From positions 1 through 64,000 of the forward strand of contig NZ_KZ679047.1 of assembly GCF_003024195.1 (NCBI RefSeq): 64,000 nt of DNA. The letters are read 5' to 3'. Within the stretch, counting starts at the first letter, position 1. Every line of letters begins with the position of its first letter. Shown here one piece after another: positions 33,132 through 42,171 of the stretch. The notes below the pieces were generated by a model. It had not been told where the DNA came from. It saw only the letters and a list, made by a program, of their open reading frames with translations, and did not search any database. The position numbers and the translations under genes were made by a program. This DNA comes from Streptomyces dioscori. Lineage in GTDB: Bacteria; Actinomycetota; Actinomycetes; Streptomycetales; Streptomycetaceae.

Positions 33132-33841
33132 CAGCAGCCCTTGTCGCTGAAGCTCAGCTTCAGCCCGGGCAGTTTGAACACCGCCGCCGTGGTGGCGTAG
33201 TTGGTCTGCCGCAGGTTGCCGATGTGGACGGTGTCGGCCTGCTGGCTGAAGACGCCCTTGGGGCCGCGTGTGTGGGACTTGTCGAGTGTGCTGGCGTCGT
33301 TGCCGATCTCGATGTTGTCGAAGGACGCGTTGCCCGACAGCTCGGTGGAGTCGGTGGTGAGGTTGGTCGCGGAGACCTTCTGCGCCCCCTCCCCGGCCCT
33401 GATGAGCAGGTTGGTGCCGCCGAGGTCGACGCTCTGGCAGAGCTTCTCCAGGGTCGCCTTCTTGATCGCGGAGACCACCACCAGGACCTGGCCGCCGGTG
33501 TCGCCCTCGTTCGGGCTGCCCTCGGCCATCTGGTCGAGACCGCCGAACTGTGCGAAGCCCTCCCCGTCGAGGTTGGTCGCGGTGACCGTGAACGGCATGC
33601 CGGAGATCGCGAACTGCACACCCAGGGCCCCCTGGGCGGTGAGGATCATGAGGCCCGCGGCGATCAGGGTGGCGGGAACCGCCATCACCGCGGCGCGGCG
33701 CGGACGGACCCGCCCACGTCTTGCGGTGCCTACGGGGCTTACGGGGCTTACGGGCGTCTCCGTCGTGGAATCGCTTTCCGGCACTTCGGGGGACTCGGGG
33801 GTGGAACCGGCTGACGAGCTGGCGTCCGAGGACGAGGCCAT
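33131..33841 (-). CDS. DUF6230 envelope protein
   Basis: A 236-aa protein. A Ser/Glu/Pro-rich cytoplasmic N-terminus (about 1-50) leads to one membrane segment (AVPATLIAAGLMILTAQGAL) and a beta-rich exported domain with repeated S/T/N-x-L patterns (SGMPFTVTATNLDGEGF, SVDLGGTNLLIRAGEG). This is the DUF6230 layout. It is the first gene of a two-gene operon with DUF6114. ATG 33841 with GGGAG upstream was chosen over a start at 33937. A 13-bp palindrome (TTACCCGCGGTAA) lies 150 bp upstream. Confidence 0.8.
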   Translation of the reverse strand: MASSSDASSSAGSTPESPEVPESDSTTETPVSPVSPVGTARRGRVRPRRAAVMAVPATLIAAGLMILTAQGALGVQFAISGMPFTVTATNLDGEGFAQFGGLDQMAEGSPNEGDTGGQVLVVVSAIKKATLEKLCQSVDLGGTNLLIRAGEGAQKVSATNLTTDSTELSGNASFDNIEIGNDASTLDKSHTRGPKGVFSQQADTVHIGNLRQTNYATTAAVFKLPGLKLSFSDKGC

Positions 33842-34524
33842 ATCTCTGCTCCCAAGGGCATGGTCAACGCTGGGCGGGGCTTCGGGCGGCACGTTGTCCT
33901 GGCACGGACAGCGGATGCGGCGCACGTCTCCCCACAACTCCCGGCGGGTGCAAGGGCTTTCACGTTACGCAGCAGTAGCCGCGACGGAAGTTACCCGCGG
34001 TAAGTGGCGAGGGTCAAGCACCTTGTGCAAAAAGGAAGTCGGAGATGTGGCGAAGCGATGGAGGCCACCTGATTGAACGTCAACTTCCCTACTGCGTCTT
34101 GACGTTGAACATCGTTCAGGTCTACAACTCTCCCTGGCTGCGCATGGATCCGTGGCGCCGGATCCGATCGACGGCGTACGCCGTTCCCGGGCTCCATCCC
34201 GTCGCACGGCACCGCATCGCATCCCGTCGCACGGGCCCGCATCCCCTTGCACGGCACTCCGGACCGCCACTCGGCCGCACGAGCGCCTTTCGCGGACCGA
34301 CCACCTGCGCGCTCCGCGTTCACTCCTCGACGGCACCGGCACGGCCGCTTCCCCCCCTGGGCCGCGCCCGGTCGCCTTGAACCGCCGGCCGTGCCGGAGG
34401 TTGTCCTTCGACGCCTCCGGCCGGCCTCCCGGCAGCCGCCGTCGGCCCGTCGCGTTCGGAGAAGGCGCGGCGGGCCGGCGGCGGCCACCTCTTCCACCCC
34501 CACTCCCGAAAACGAGGCACCCGC
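33842..34524. other. 683-bp divergent intergenic region with inverted repeats
   Basis: The region separates the DUF6230 operon from a secreted-protein gene. It holds TTACCCGCGGTAA (33991-34003); a perfect 8-bp inverted repeat AACGTCAA/TTGACGTT (34076-34083, 34099-34106); an adjoining TGAAC/GTTCA pair; and three tandem units of about 20 bp beginning CATCCC and containing GCACGG (34195-34258). Frames crossing it lack coding bias. Confidence 0.55.
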
Positions 34525-35190
34525 ATGCGTACTCGGACTTCCCTCACCCTGGCCGCCGCCGTCACGACCCTCGCCCTTTCGGCGGCCGGCCCGGCCTCCG
34601 CGGCCGACGGCTCGGTCCTGACCACCGGCGGCCCCGGCGGAACGGCGGTGGCCGTCGGCGACGTGCTCAGCGCCTCGCTGGCCACCGGCACGAACGCCAC
34701 GCTGTACTCCAGCGCCACCGGTACGAGCGGCATCTCCTGCTCGTCGTCGGCCTTCGTCGCCACGGTGGTCGACAACCCGGCCGCGCCCGGCACGGCCACC
34801 GAGTCCGTCACCAGCCACACCTTCGACAACGCGAGTTGCAGCAGCAACGTGATCGGTGTCCTCGGTGTCACCAGCATCAAGGTCGACAACCTGCCCTACA
34901 CCACGACCGTGACCTCGGACGGCGCTCTCACCATCACCCCGGCCGCCGGTTCGTCCATCCAGACAACCGCCGTGCTGCGTACGCTTCTTGGCAGCATCAC
35001 CTGTGTCTACCGGGCGCCCAGCCTGTCGGGCACGGCCAACAACGCCGACAACAGCATCTCGTTCGCGAACCAGCAGTTCACGAAGTTCTCGGGCTCGTCG
35101 CTGTGCTTCAGCAACGGCTACTTCACCGCCAAGTACGCCCCGGTGACCGACACCACGCAGGCGGGCAGCCCGGCCGTCCACGTCAACTGA
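34525..35190 (+). CDS. Secreted Cys-paired protein of unknown function
   Basis: A 221-aa exported protein. The signal peptide MRTRTSLTLAAAVTTLALSA ends at an ASAA-type cleavage site near residue 27. The mature part is Ser/Thr/Ala-rich, beta-predicted and has four cysteines (SGISCSSS, ASCSSN, SITCVYR, SLCFSN) that could form two disulfides. I recognise it only as a Streptomyces family of short exported proteins. It is divergent from the DUF6230/DUF6114 operon; an envelope link is possible. A long perfect hairpin follows. Confidence 0.75.
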   Translation: MRTRTSLTLAAAVTTLALSAAGPASAADGSVLTTGGPGGTAVAVGDVLSASLATGTNATLYSSATGTSGISCSSSAFVATVVDNPAAPGTATESVTSHTFDNASCSSNVIGVLGVTSIKVDNLPYTTTVTSDGALTITPAAGSSIQTTAVLRTLLGSITCVYRAPSLSGTANNADNSISFANQQFTKFSGSSLCFSNGYFTAKYAPVTDTTQAGSPAVHVN

Positions 35191-35209
35191 CACCACTCGG
35201 CGCCCCCCA

Positions 35210-35260
35210 CGCACGGGTGCGGGGCAGGGAGACCACATCTCCCTGCCCCGCACCCGTGCG
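35210..35260. terminator. 23-bp perfect-stem bidirectional terminator
   Basis: Arms 35210-35232 and 35238-35260 are fully complementary (they begin CGCACGGGTGCGGGGC) around the loop CCACA. It sits between the convergent secreted-protein gene and the sugar-binding gene. It is one of the strongest terminators in the window. Confidence 0.85.
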
Positions 35261-35277
35261 CGAACTGCTCGGGCGGC

Positions 35278-36369
35278 CTACTTCAGGTCGCTCTTCTTGA
35301 TGTAGCCCGAGTCGACGAGCACCTGCTGGTAGTTGGCCTTGTCCACGCCCACCGGCTCCAGGAGGTACGCCGGCACGACCTTCTTGCCGTTGTTGTACGT
35401 CCTGGTGTCGTTGAGCGCCGGCTTCTTGCCGTGGACCACGGAGTTGACCATGTACGCGGTGACCAGCGCCAGCTCACGGGTGTCCTTGTAGACGGTCTGC
35501 GACTGCTCGCCGTCCATCATCGACTTGATCGAGGGCACCTCGGCGTCCTGGCCCGTGACGAGGGGCAGCGGCTTGGCGGCGGTCCCGTAGCCGTGCGCCT
35601 TGAGCGCCTTGATGATGCCGAGCGACATGCCGTCGTACGGGGAGAGGACCGCGTCGATGCTCTGGTCGGAGTACTCGGCGTCGAGCAGCTTGTTCATGCG
35701 CTTCTCCGCCGTGGGGCCGTCCCAGCGCAGGGTGGTGACCTCCTTGAGCTCGGTCTCCCCGGATCTCACGATCAGGTCACCGCTCTGGATGTACGGCTCC
35801 AGGACCTCCATCGCGGCCTCGTAGAAGTACTTGGTGTTGTTGTCGTCGGGGGATCCCGCGAAGAGCTCGACGGTGAACGGGCCCTTGCCGCTGCCGTTGA
35901 CGAGCCCGAGGCCCTCCGTGATGTAGTCGGCCTGCAGGGTGCCGACCTTCACGTTGTCGAAGGTCGCGTAGTAGTCGACGTTCGGGCTGCCGAGGATCAG
36001 CCGGTCGTAGGAGATCACCGGCACGTTGGCCGAGTTCGCCTTCTCCAGGACGTCGGTGAACACCTTGCCGTCGACCGAGGCTATGACCAGCGCGTCGACG
36101 CCGCTGTCGATCATGGCCTCGACCTGGGCGACCTGGTTCTTCGGGTCGTTGTCGGCGTACTTGAGGGTGGTCGTGTAGCCGAACCCCTTGAGCTCGTCGA
36201 CCATGTTCTGGCCGTCGTTGATCCACCGCTGGGACGTCTTCGTGGGCATGGCGATACCCACGGACGCGGCCTTTCCGTCGCTCCCGCTGTCGGATCCCTC
36301 GCCACAGCCGGCGAGAGAGAGGGACAGGACCGTCGAAAGGGCCGCAGCTACGGTGGTGCGGGCGCGCAT
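35278..36369 (-). CDS. ChvE/XylF-like sugar-binding lipoprotein
   Basis: A periplasmic-binding-protein type I receptor of about 363 aa. The lipobox LSLAGC places the modified Cys near residue 22. IDSGVDALVIASVDG, RLILGSPNVDYYATFDN and LSPYDGMSLGIIKAL resemble ChvE-type multiple-sugar receptors. ATG 36369 is spaced 9 nt from GAGGA; ATG 36375, two codons earlier, is only 3 nt away but cannot be excluded. The cognate ATPase and permease genes are not beside it, so it is an orphan here. Convergent with the secreted 221-aa gene. Confidence 0.84.
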   Translation of the reverse strand: MRARTTVAAALSTVLSLSLAGCGEGSDSGSDGKAASVGIAMPTKTSQRWINDGQNMVDELKGFGYTTTLKYADNDPKNQVAQVEAMIDSGVDALVIASVDGKVFTDVLEKANSANVPVISYDRLILGSPNVDYYATFDNVKVGTLQADYITEGLGLVNGSGKGPFTVELFAGSPDDNNTKYFYEAAMEVLEPYIQSGDLIVRSGETELKEVTTLRWDGPTAEKRMNKLLDAEYSDQSIDAVLSPYDGMSLGIIKALKAHGYGTAAKPLPLVTGQDAEVPSIKSMMDGEQSQTVYKDTRELALVTAYMVNSVVHGKKPALNDTRTYNNGKKVVPAYLLEPVGVDKANYQQVLVDSGYIKKSDLK

Positions 36370-36375
36370 GCTCAT

Positions 36376-37142
36376 TGTTCCTCACTGGATGAAAGGCAGT
36401 CGGCGGAACTCGGCGGCCGGCTGTGCACCTGAGGGCGTCCGATCCCGGCCGGACCGGCAGGTCCTGGTGGAGCCGTCCGCGGCGCACGGTTCCTGGCGGA
36501 GTCCGTGGTGCGTTCTTTTCGGTGCCGAGTTCGAGCCGAGGCTGCCCTGACGGGGGTTCGGGACGCCCTGCCTGAAGGACCGCACTGCGTGTACGGACCG
36601 ACGGGGGACGCCAAGGTTGATCGGTGCCCGGCTGCGTGGAGCCTTCCGGGGGTGGACTGGTTCACCGGGTCGCGGTGAGGGGTGGAGCGTCAGACCGGAC
36701 GGTATGTCTCTCGCGTTGGGGCTCTGCTGAACCCGCACACGAGCAGGCCGGGATGACCGGCCCCCCACGTGCGCGGACTCGAACGTGGGGTGCGCGGGGC
36801 AGCGTATCCCGGTACGGGGTCACTGTGGCGCTCTTTGGTCACATTAGTTGCGCCGGCGCACGATCGGTGCTGTCAAGGCGCGTGACGCTTGGTGCGTTTT
36901 GCGGACGATCCCGTCCCAACCTCCGCGCCACAGCTACGCGTTGTCTGATCATCCGGACGCCACGTGTCCGGATGTTGCCGCGAAGGCGCACGCGCACGCG
37001 GGGGCGCGCACCCGAGCCGGCACCGAGCGCGGGCATCACAACTCGTTCGAACAGCTTGGCCTGCCGTTCGACACAGAGCGGGACAGGCGGACCGATGACG
37101 GACATTCACCTCGGACCGCGGTCCTGAAGTGCGGGGCCGATC
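36376..37142. other. 767-bp gene-free stretch
   Basis: It lies upstream of the ChvE-like gene and downstream of the amidohydrolase stop. A perfect 9-bp inverted repeat CATCCGGAC/GTCCGGATG (36950-36958, 36966-36974) stands out. Several frames are open but show no ribosome-binding site or normal third-position bias. An unannotated RNA or long leader is possible; no known riboswitch is recognised. Confidence 0.45.
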
Positions 37143-40100
37143 TCAGAAACCCGCGTCGCAGCAGCCCTCGCGTCGCATCAGCCGTCCCGCCTCCAGCCAG
37201 TCGACCTCTCGCACCGCACCACGGCTCGCGGGCGTGGACACGGGCTCGTACGCGGCCACGAGGTCGTCGGTCGTGTACGGGACCCCGCCCCGGAGCACGG
37301 CGACCGTACGGACGAGGGTGTCGAAGTCGGTGAAGGGATCGCCGTCCACCACGGTCAGGTCGGCGAGCCTGCCCGGCCGGACCGTGCCGAGGTCGCCCTC
37401 CAGGCCGAAGAGCCGGGCGGGCAGCACGGTCACGGTCCGCAGGGCCTCGGCCGGGGACAGGCCTCCCCGGTGCAGGGCGCGCAGGCCGAGGTGGAGGGAG
37501 AGTCCGACGGGGACGAGTGGCTGGTCGGTGCCGAGGGCGACGAGTCCGCCCGCGGCCAGGATCCGCTGGTAGATGTCCGTCTCCGTGCGCAGGGTGGCGA
37601 GTTGGGCCGCGGTGGGTGGCACGGTCGCCCCCTGCTGGACGAGGGCGCTGTCCCAGGGCGGCATCACGGCGGTCACCCGGGGATCGTCCGCCAGCCCCGG
37701 GTCCGCGCCGAGCAGGGGCGCGGAGCTGAAGGGGGTGGCGATGAGTCCGAAGTCGACGCCCCGCGCGGTGTAGATCTCCAGCAGGTCCTGGTAGGCACGT
37801 CCTGTCGGGGTGGTCGCATGGCCGAACTCGTAGCGCTGGGTGGCCTGCAGATGGGTCGTCAGGTCCTGGCCGAGCTGGACGCCCGGCGAGAGCAGATGGC
37901 TGCCCGAGCGCACGCCGAGCCGCTCGTGTCCGAATCTCGCCGCTTCTTCCATCACCCAACTCGGCGCCCGTACGTAGGTCTTGACGAAGTCCCAGTCCAG
38001 CGCGGCGCCCCGCTCCAGTGAGCGCCGCAGCCCGTCCCTCGTACGGTGGGCGCGTCCCATGCTGTAGGCGACCCGGGAGCCGTCGAGGAGTTCACCGGTG
38101 GTCAGCAGTCGTGGTCCGGCGAGCTGACCGGCCGTCACGGCCTCGCGAATGCGCGCCTGTTCGTAGGCGAAGCCGCCGAGGGACACGGCTGTGGTGATGC
38201 CATAGGTGAGCTGGCCGACTGTCTGACGGCCTCCGTAGGTGGCCTGCCAGGGGTGGGTGTGCGTGTCCCACAGTCCGGGGACGACGGTCTTGTCCGAGGC
38301 GTCGACGACGGTCACCGCCGCGCGTCCGCGGTGCGGTTCGACGGCGGTGACGCGTCCGCCGCGTACGACGATGTCGACGTCCTCCCGCACGGACTCGCCC
38401 GTGCCGTCCCAGAGCCGCCCCGCGTGCACCACGGTGTCGGCGGGCACGGGCCTGCGCCGGTCCAGCGGCACGCGGACGGTGCGGGCCGGTCCGCCGCCGA
38501 CGCCGATCAGCCGCAGCGCGGCTCCGGAGAGGTACAGCAGGGTCCGCGAGTCGCCGGACCAGGAGGGGTGGTCGGCCGGTTCGGTGGTGAGGGTGCGCAG
38601 GGCGCCGCGCGGGGTGCCGTCGGGCGTGACGGGCAGCAGGCAGAGCGCGGATTCGACGATCACCGCCATCCAGCGGCCGTCCGGTGACCAGACGGGCCCC
38701 GAGTCGTACCGGTCGGCGATCGACACATGCGGAGCCACCGCGTGCAGCCGGTCCTGCCCGGTCGTGGTGTCGACGACCCGGACGAGGTTGTAGCCCTCCC
38801 GGAAGCGGAGGTTGAGGCGGTTGCGGTCGCAGAAGGCCACGTACCGGCCGTCGGGCGACCAGCTGGGCCGCCCGGGCAGCCCTCCCGCGCCGAGCGGGTT
38901 CGCGAGCACCTTCTCCGTGCCGCTTCCGAGGTCGCGGACGACGAGCCGCCCGGTCAGGTCGAGGCAGGCGAGCTGTGTCCCGTCGGGCGAGAGCGCGGGG
39001 TGGACCCGTCCGCCGGTCGCGAGGGCGCTCTCCTCGCCGGTGGCCGGATCCAGCCGGTACACACCGAGCAGGCCGTCCCGGTCGTCCGCGTACAGCAGCG
39101 CACGTCCGTCGCGCGACCACGAGGGCCCGAGCAGATACTCCGTGGCCGCCGCCCGGCGCAGCCGCTTCGGCGCCGCGCCGCCCGAACTGCTCGCCAGCCA
39201 CAGCGAGTTGAGCGCGGCGAAGGCGATGTGCCGCCCGTCGGGCGAGAGCGCGGGCAGATGGATCCCCCGCACCGGCCGGGCCCGTCCCTCCCCCAGGTCG
39301 TACTCCTTGACCTCGTAGCGCGGCCGGTCCACGGGCAGCACGCCCTCGAAGGGGATGGCGTCCGCCTCCGACGGCTTCTCCGGCCGTACGAGGGTGAAGT
39401 CGCCGTCGACGGTGAGCAGCAGCTCGCCCTCGGGCGTCCAGCGGGGCGGTACCGGTGCGAGGTCCCCGGCGAGCGGCACGGGACGGCCGTCGACGACGAG
39501 TGTGCAGGAGCCGTTGGGGGCGGCAGTGGTCCGCAGATACGCGAGGCGGCGGCCGTCCGGTGCGAGGGCGGGGGTCATGAGCTGGGCGGTCGTGGTGTCG
39601 GTGTGCTCCACGACGACCGGCCCTGCACCGGAGGCGGGGACGGCGGCGACGGTCCGGGCGTCGAGTCCCACGCCGTTCGCGGTGGTGACACCCTTCGCGC
39701 GCACGAACAGGATGCGCTCCCCGTCCGGCGACCAGGTGGGGTCGAAGTCCTCCCAGGCCCCGTCCTGCACGGGACCTGTCTGACCCGGCAGACCGGTCAC
39801 CCGGCGGATGCCGCCGGTGCGCAGGTCCAGCACGTGGATGCGGTACGGGCTGCCGGCCACCGGGTCGCCGCCGCGCTCGGAGGCGAAGGCGATCCGGGTG
39901 CCGTCGGGCGACCAGGCGGGGCCTCGGTCGTCGAAGGGCCCGTCGGTGCGTCTGCGTACGTCGGACCCGTCGGGCCGCATCGTCCAGAGGTGGAAGCCGC
40001 CGCCCCGGTAGGCGCAGAAGGCGACGAGGCCGCCGTCGGGCGCGTACACGGGCCGGTTCGGTTCGAGGCCCGCCGGGGTGAGGGGGACGGCCCTGCCTCC

Positions 40101-40334
40101 CGTGCGCGGCAGCGACCACAGGACGTTCTGGATCTCGACGATCAGCCGGTCCCCGCCGGGCGCGAGCGTCGCCGCGCCGTTGGTGGCCCCGGTGAAGGAC
40201 AGGGAGAGCCCGGTGCGCGGCTGCGCGGCGGCGGGTGCGAGGCCGATGGCGGTGACGGCACCGGCGGCGCCCGCGGCCGCGAGGAGCCGGCGGCGGGAGA
40301 GGGAGAGGGCGGCGTCGCCCCGGTCTCGGTCCAT
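37143..40334 (-). CDS. Exported TolB-propeller/amidohydrolase fusion
   Basis: A 1063-aa enzyme. A twin-arginine signal (SRRRLLAAAGAAGAVT) is followed by about 600 residues of WD40/TolB-like propeller blades (recurring PxWSPDGxxIAF units) and then a metal-dependent amidohydrolase domain. Metal-binding HxH is in GLWDTHTHPWQ, and the C-terminal part has GTDQPLVPVG and PGRLADLTVVDGDPF. Relatives hydrolyse cyclic amides or dipeptides (imidazolonepropionase/prolidase-like). The substrate is unknown. Alone on the minus strand, 79 bp downstream of an FAD monooxygenase gene. Confidence 0.85.
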   Translation of the reverse strand: MDRDRGDAALSLSRRRLLAAAGAAGAVTAIGLAPAAAQPRTGLSLSFTGATNGAATLAPGGDRLIVEIQNVLWSLPRTGGRAVPLTPAGLEPNRPVYAPDGGLVAFCAYRGGGFHLWTMRPDGSDVRRRTDGPFDDRGPAWSPDGTRIAFASERGGDPVAGSPYRIHVLDLRTGGIRRVTGLPGQTGPVQDGAWEDFDPTWSPDGERILFVRAKGVTTANGVGLDARTVAAVPASGAGPVVVEHTDTTTAQLMTPALAPDGRRLAYLRTTAAPNGSCTLVVDGRPVPLAGDLAPVPPRWTPEGELLLTVDGDFTLVRPEKPSEADAIPFEGVLPVDRPRYEVKEYDLGEGRARPVRGIHLPALSPDGRHIAFAALNSLWLASSSGGAAPKRLRRAAATEYLLGPSWSRDGRALLYADDRDGLLGVYRLDPATGEESALATGGRVHPALSPDGTQLACLDLTGRLVVRDLGSGTEKVLANPLGAGGLPGRPSWSPDGRYVAFCDRNRLNLRFREGYNLVRVVDTTTGQDRLHAVAPHVSIADRYDSGPVWSPDGRWMAVIVESALCLLPVTPDGTPRGALRTLTTEPADHPSWSGDSRTLLYLSGAALRLIGVGGGPARTVRVPLDRRRPVPADTVVHAGRLWDGTGESVREDVDIVVRGGRVTAVEPHRGRAAVTVVDASDKTVVPGLWDTHTHPWQATYGGRQTVGQLTYGITTAVSLGGFAYEQARIREAVTAGQLAGPRLLTTGELLDGSRVAYSMGRAHRTRDGLRRSLERGAALDWDFVKTYVRAPSWVMEEAARFGHERLGVRSGSHLLSPGVQLGQDLTTHLQATQRYEFGHATTPTGRAYQDLLEIYTARGVDFGLIATPFSSAPLLGADPGLADDPRVTAVMPPWDSALVQQGATVPPTAAQLATLRTETDIYQRILAAGGLVALGTDQPLVPVGLSLHLGLRALHRGGLSPAEALRTVTVLPARLFGLEGDLGTVRPGRLADLTVVDGDPFTDFDTLVRTVAVLRGGVPYTTDDLVAAYEPVSTPASRGAVREVDWLEAGRLMRREGCCDAGF

Positions 40335-40413
40335 GACTCAGCACGCTCGCGCATCATCAGGCCCGTGGGCAACACCGCCATTCCCGCCAACAGAGTGCTG
40401 TGTTGACGAGGTG

Positions 40414-41670
40414 TCAGCCCTTGGTGGCGCTGCCGTGCAGGGTGCGTGCCAGCTTCGGGCCCAGCCAGCGCTTGAGCCTGCGCAGGGATTCGAGGCGCCC
40501 CGCCGCCCGGTCGAGCCGGTAGTAGAGCTGCGGCGGCACGTACGGCAGCAGGGGCGAGTGCCGCTGGCCGAGGAGCGCGAACATCTGCGCCGGGGGCAGG
40601 TCGATGTACCGCGGCAGGTTCTCGTACCACTGGGCGCTGTGGCGGGCCGCGCTCTGCACGGACAGCAGCTCCGCCTTGCGCACCTTCTCGTACGCGGCCA
40701 GGGCCGGGGCGAGTCCGGCCTGCCCGGACCCCGACCCGGTCTCGCTCGCGGGGCGCCTGCCCAGGGCGTCGGCCAGGGCGATGGCGTCCTCCAGGGCGAG
40801 GGTGGTGCCCGCGCCGATGGAGTAGTGGGTGGTGTGGGCGGCGTCGCCGAGCAGGACGACGTTGCCGTGGGACCAGGTGCGGTTGGTGAGGGTGCGGAAG
40901 TTCAGCCACTGCGCGCTGCCGCCCGCGGTCGCCCGTCCGATGAGCCGGTGGCCGTCCAGCAGCTTGACGAAGAGCTCTTCGAGACGGGCGAGCCCTTCGG
41001 CCTCGTCGGCCCGGTCGAGGCCGAGGCCCGTCCAGGTCTCGGGCGCGCACTCGACGACACAGGTGCTGCGGTCGTCCCCGAACCCGTAGGCGTAGCACCA
41101 GATCCAGCCGTGCGGTGTCTCCACGAAGGCGAAGGTGAACGCCTCGAAGACCTTCGTGGTGCCCAGCCAGATGTACCGGTTACGGCCGAGTGCGGTCTCG
41201 GTGCCGAAGTGGGCGGCATGGCGCTCGCGCACCCCGCTGCGCACACCGTCGCAGGCGACGACCAGGTCGGCGTCGGGCAGTGCGGCCCCGTCGGCGACCT
41301 CGTCCTCGAACTCGACGCGTACGCCCAGGGAGCGGGCCCGCTCGGTGAGGATGTCCAGCAGCCGTCCGCGTCCGATGCCGAAGCCCTCGTCGCCGTGGTG
41401 CGTGGTCGTACGGTCGCCGACGTGCGCGACGCCGTCGCTCCAGCGGACCGAGTTCTCCCGCACGGCCCGCGCCGACTCGGGATCACCCACCTCCAGTTTG
41501 TCGAGCAGGCTCGCCCAGTAGGTCACCCCCCAGCCGTAGGTCGAACCCGCCGGGTTCCGTTCGTGGACGGTGATCTCGTGGCCCGGGTCCTGGCGCTTCA
41601 GCAGGATCGAGAGGTACAAGCCGGCGGGCCCACCGCCGACGCAGGCGATCTTCACGCGCGCATCCCACAT
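40414..41670 (-). CDS. FAD-dependent aromatic monooxygenase
   Basis: A 418-aa group A flavin hydroxylase. The FAD-binding GxGxxG is CVGGGPAGLYLSILL (about 10-24), and the second FAD motif is LLGDAAHTTHYSIGAG (about 285-300). ERNPAGSTYGWGVTYWA resembles the N-terminal monooxygenase half of 2-aminobenzoyl-CoA monooxygenases and tryptophan hydroxylase-like enzymes, so a CoA-linked or aromatic amine substrate is possible. The N-terminal start may be GTG 41655. No partner pathway genes are adjacent. Confidence 0.8.
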   Translation of the reverse strand: MWDARVKIACVGGGPAGLYLSILLKRQDPGHEITVHERNPAGSTYGWGVTYWASLLDKLEVGDPESARAVRENSVRWSDGVAHVGDRTTTHHGDEGFGIGRGRLLDILTERARSLGVRVEFEDEVADGAALPDADLVVACDGVRSGVRERHAAHFGTETALGRNRYIWLGTTKVFEAFTFAFVETPHGWIWCYAYGFGDDRSTCVVECAPETWTGLGLDRADEAEGLARLEELFVKLLDGHRLIGRATAGGSAQWLNFRTLTNRTWSHGNVVLLGDAAHTTHYSIGAGTTLALEDAIALADALGRRPASETGSGSGQAGLAPALAAYEKVRKAELLSVQSAARHSAQWYENLPRYIDLPPAQMFALLGQRHSPLLPYVPPQLYYRLDRAAGRLESLRRLKRWLGPKLARTLHGSATKG

Positions 41671-41679
41671 TCATCAGTC

Positions 41680-41706
41680 GAGTGTCACTCAAGGTAGTCG
41701 ATCGAC
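41680..41706. promoter_or_regulatory. Two small palindromes upstream of the FAD monooxygenase
   Basis: GAGTGTCACTC (41680-41690) and GTCGATCGAC (41697-41706) are perfect palindromes 10-36 bp upstream of the minus-strand monooxygenase start, a position suited to an operator. Confidence 0.4.
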
Positions 41707-41834
41707 AGCAAAGAGTAGGGGTGCGGCGGGCGGGCCCGGGACGCACCGCGCCGCGTGTCGGACCGGCCCGGCTGTGATGACAGAGTGAACCTGGGCATCC
41801 GGACATCAGCACCGGACGCGCCTGGGAAGGGCTC

Positions 41835-42158
41835 ATGGACACCAACTTGTGGATTCTGGTCATCGTCGCCGCGGTCGTACTGGCGGCGGCGCTCGCGGGT
41901 GCGGTCGTCCTGACCGTCCGCCTGGTCCGCACGCGGCGGAACCTGCGCCGCGCCGGGCTGCCGACAGGCCCCCGCTGGGTCTTCTGGGGTGCGATCGCCT
42001 ATGTCGTGCTGCCGACCGACCTGATGCCCGACCCGGCCTATTTCGACGACATCGCCGTACTGCTGCTGGCGCTGAGGTCGATGCGCGCTTCGTCCGCCCC
42101 GCTGCGCCGCGGCGACCGCGAGTCTGCTTGGCTGGCCCCGTCAGACAAGGACCTCTAG
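41835..42158 (+). CDS. DUF1232/YkvA-like membrane protein
   Basis: A 107-aa protein. An N-terminal membrane segment (LVIVAAVVLAAALAGAVVL, read as LWILVIVAAVVLAAALAGAV) is followed by the DUF1232 core WGAIAYVVLPTDLMPDPAYF with the conserved LPxDLxPD and DDIAVLLLAL. The YkvA family is widespread and functionally uncharacterised. It ends 13 bp before an MBL-fold hydrolase and is probably cotranscribed with it. Confidence 0.8.
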   Translation: MDTNLWILVIVAAVVLAAALAGAVVLTVRLVRTRRNLRRAGLPTGPRWVFWGAIAYVVLPTDLMPDPAYFDDIAVLLLALRSMRASSAPLRRGDRESAWLAPSDKDL

Positions 42159-42171
42159 GTTCGGGACGATC

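Noticed and set aside
36760..36830. TTCGAGT on the minus strand resembling a tRNA T-loop
   Set aside because: The flanking bases cannot form the T-stem, and no acceptor, D or anticodon arm can be built.
38727..40406. Long antisense open frame (559 codons) opposite the amidohydrolase gene
   Set aside because: A GC-bias shadow of the real gene. It has Val/Gly/Arg-rich composition, no ribosome-binding site and no recognisable domain. The same applies to 18603-20288, 5474-6886 and 30524-32035.
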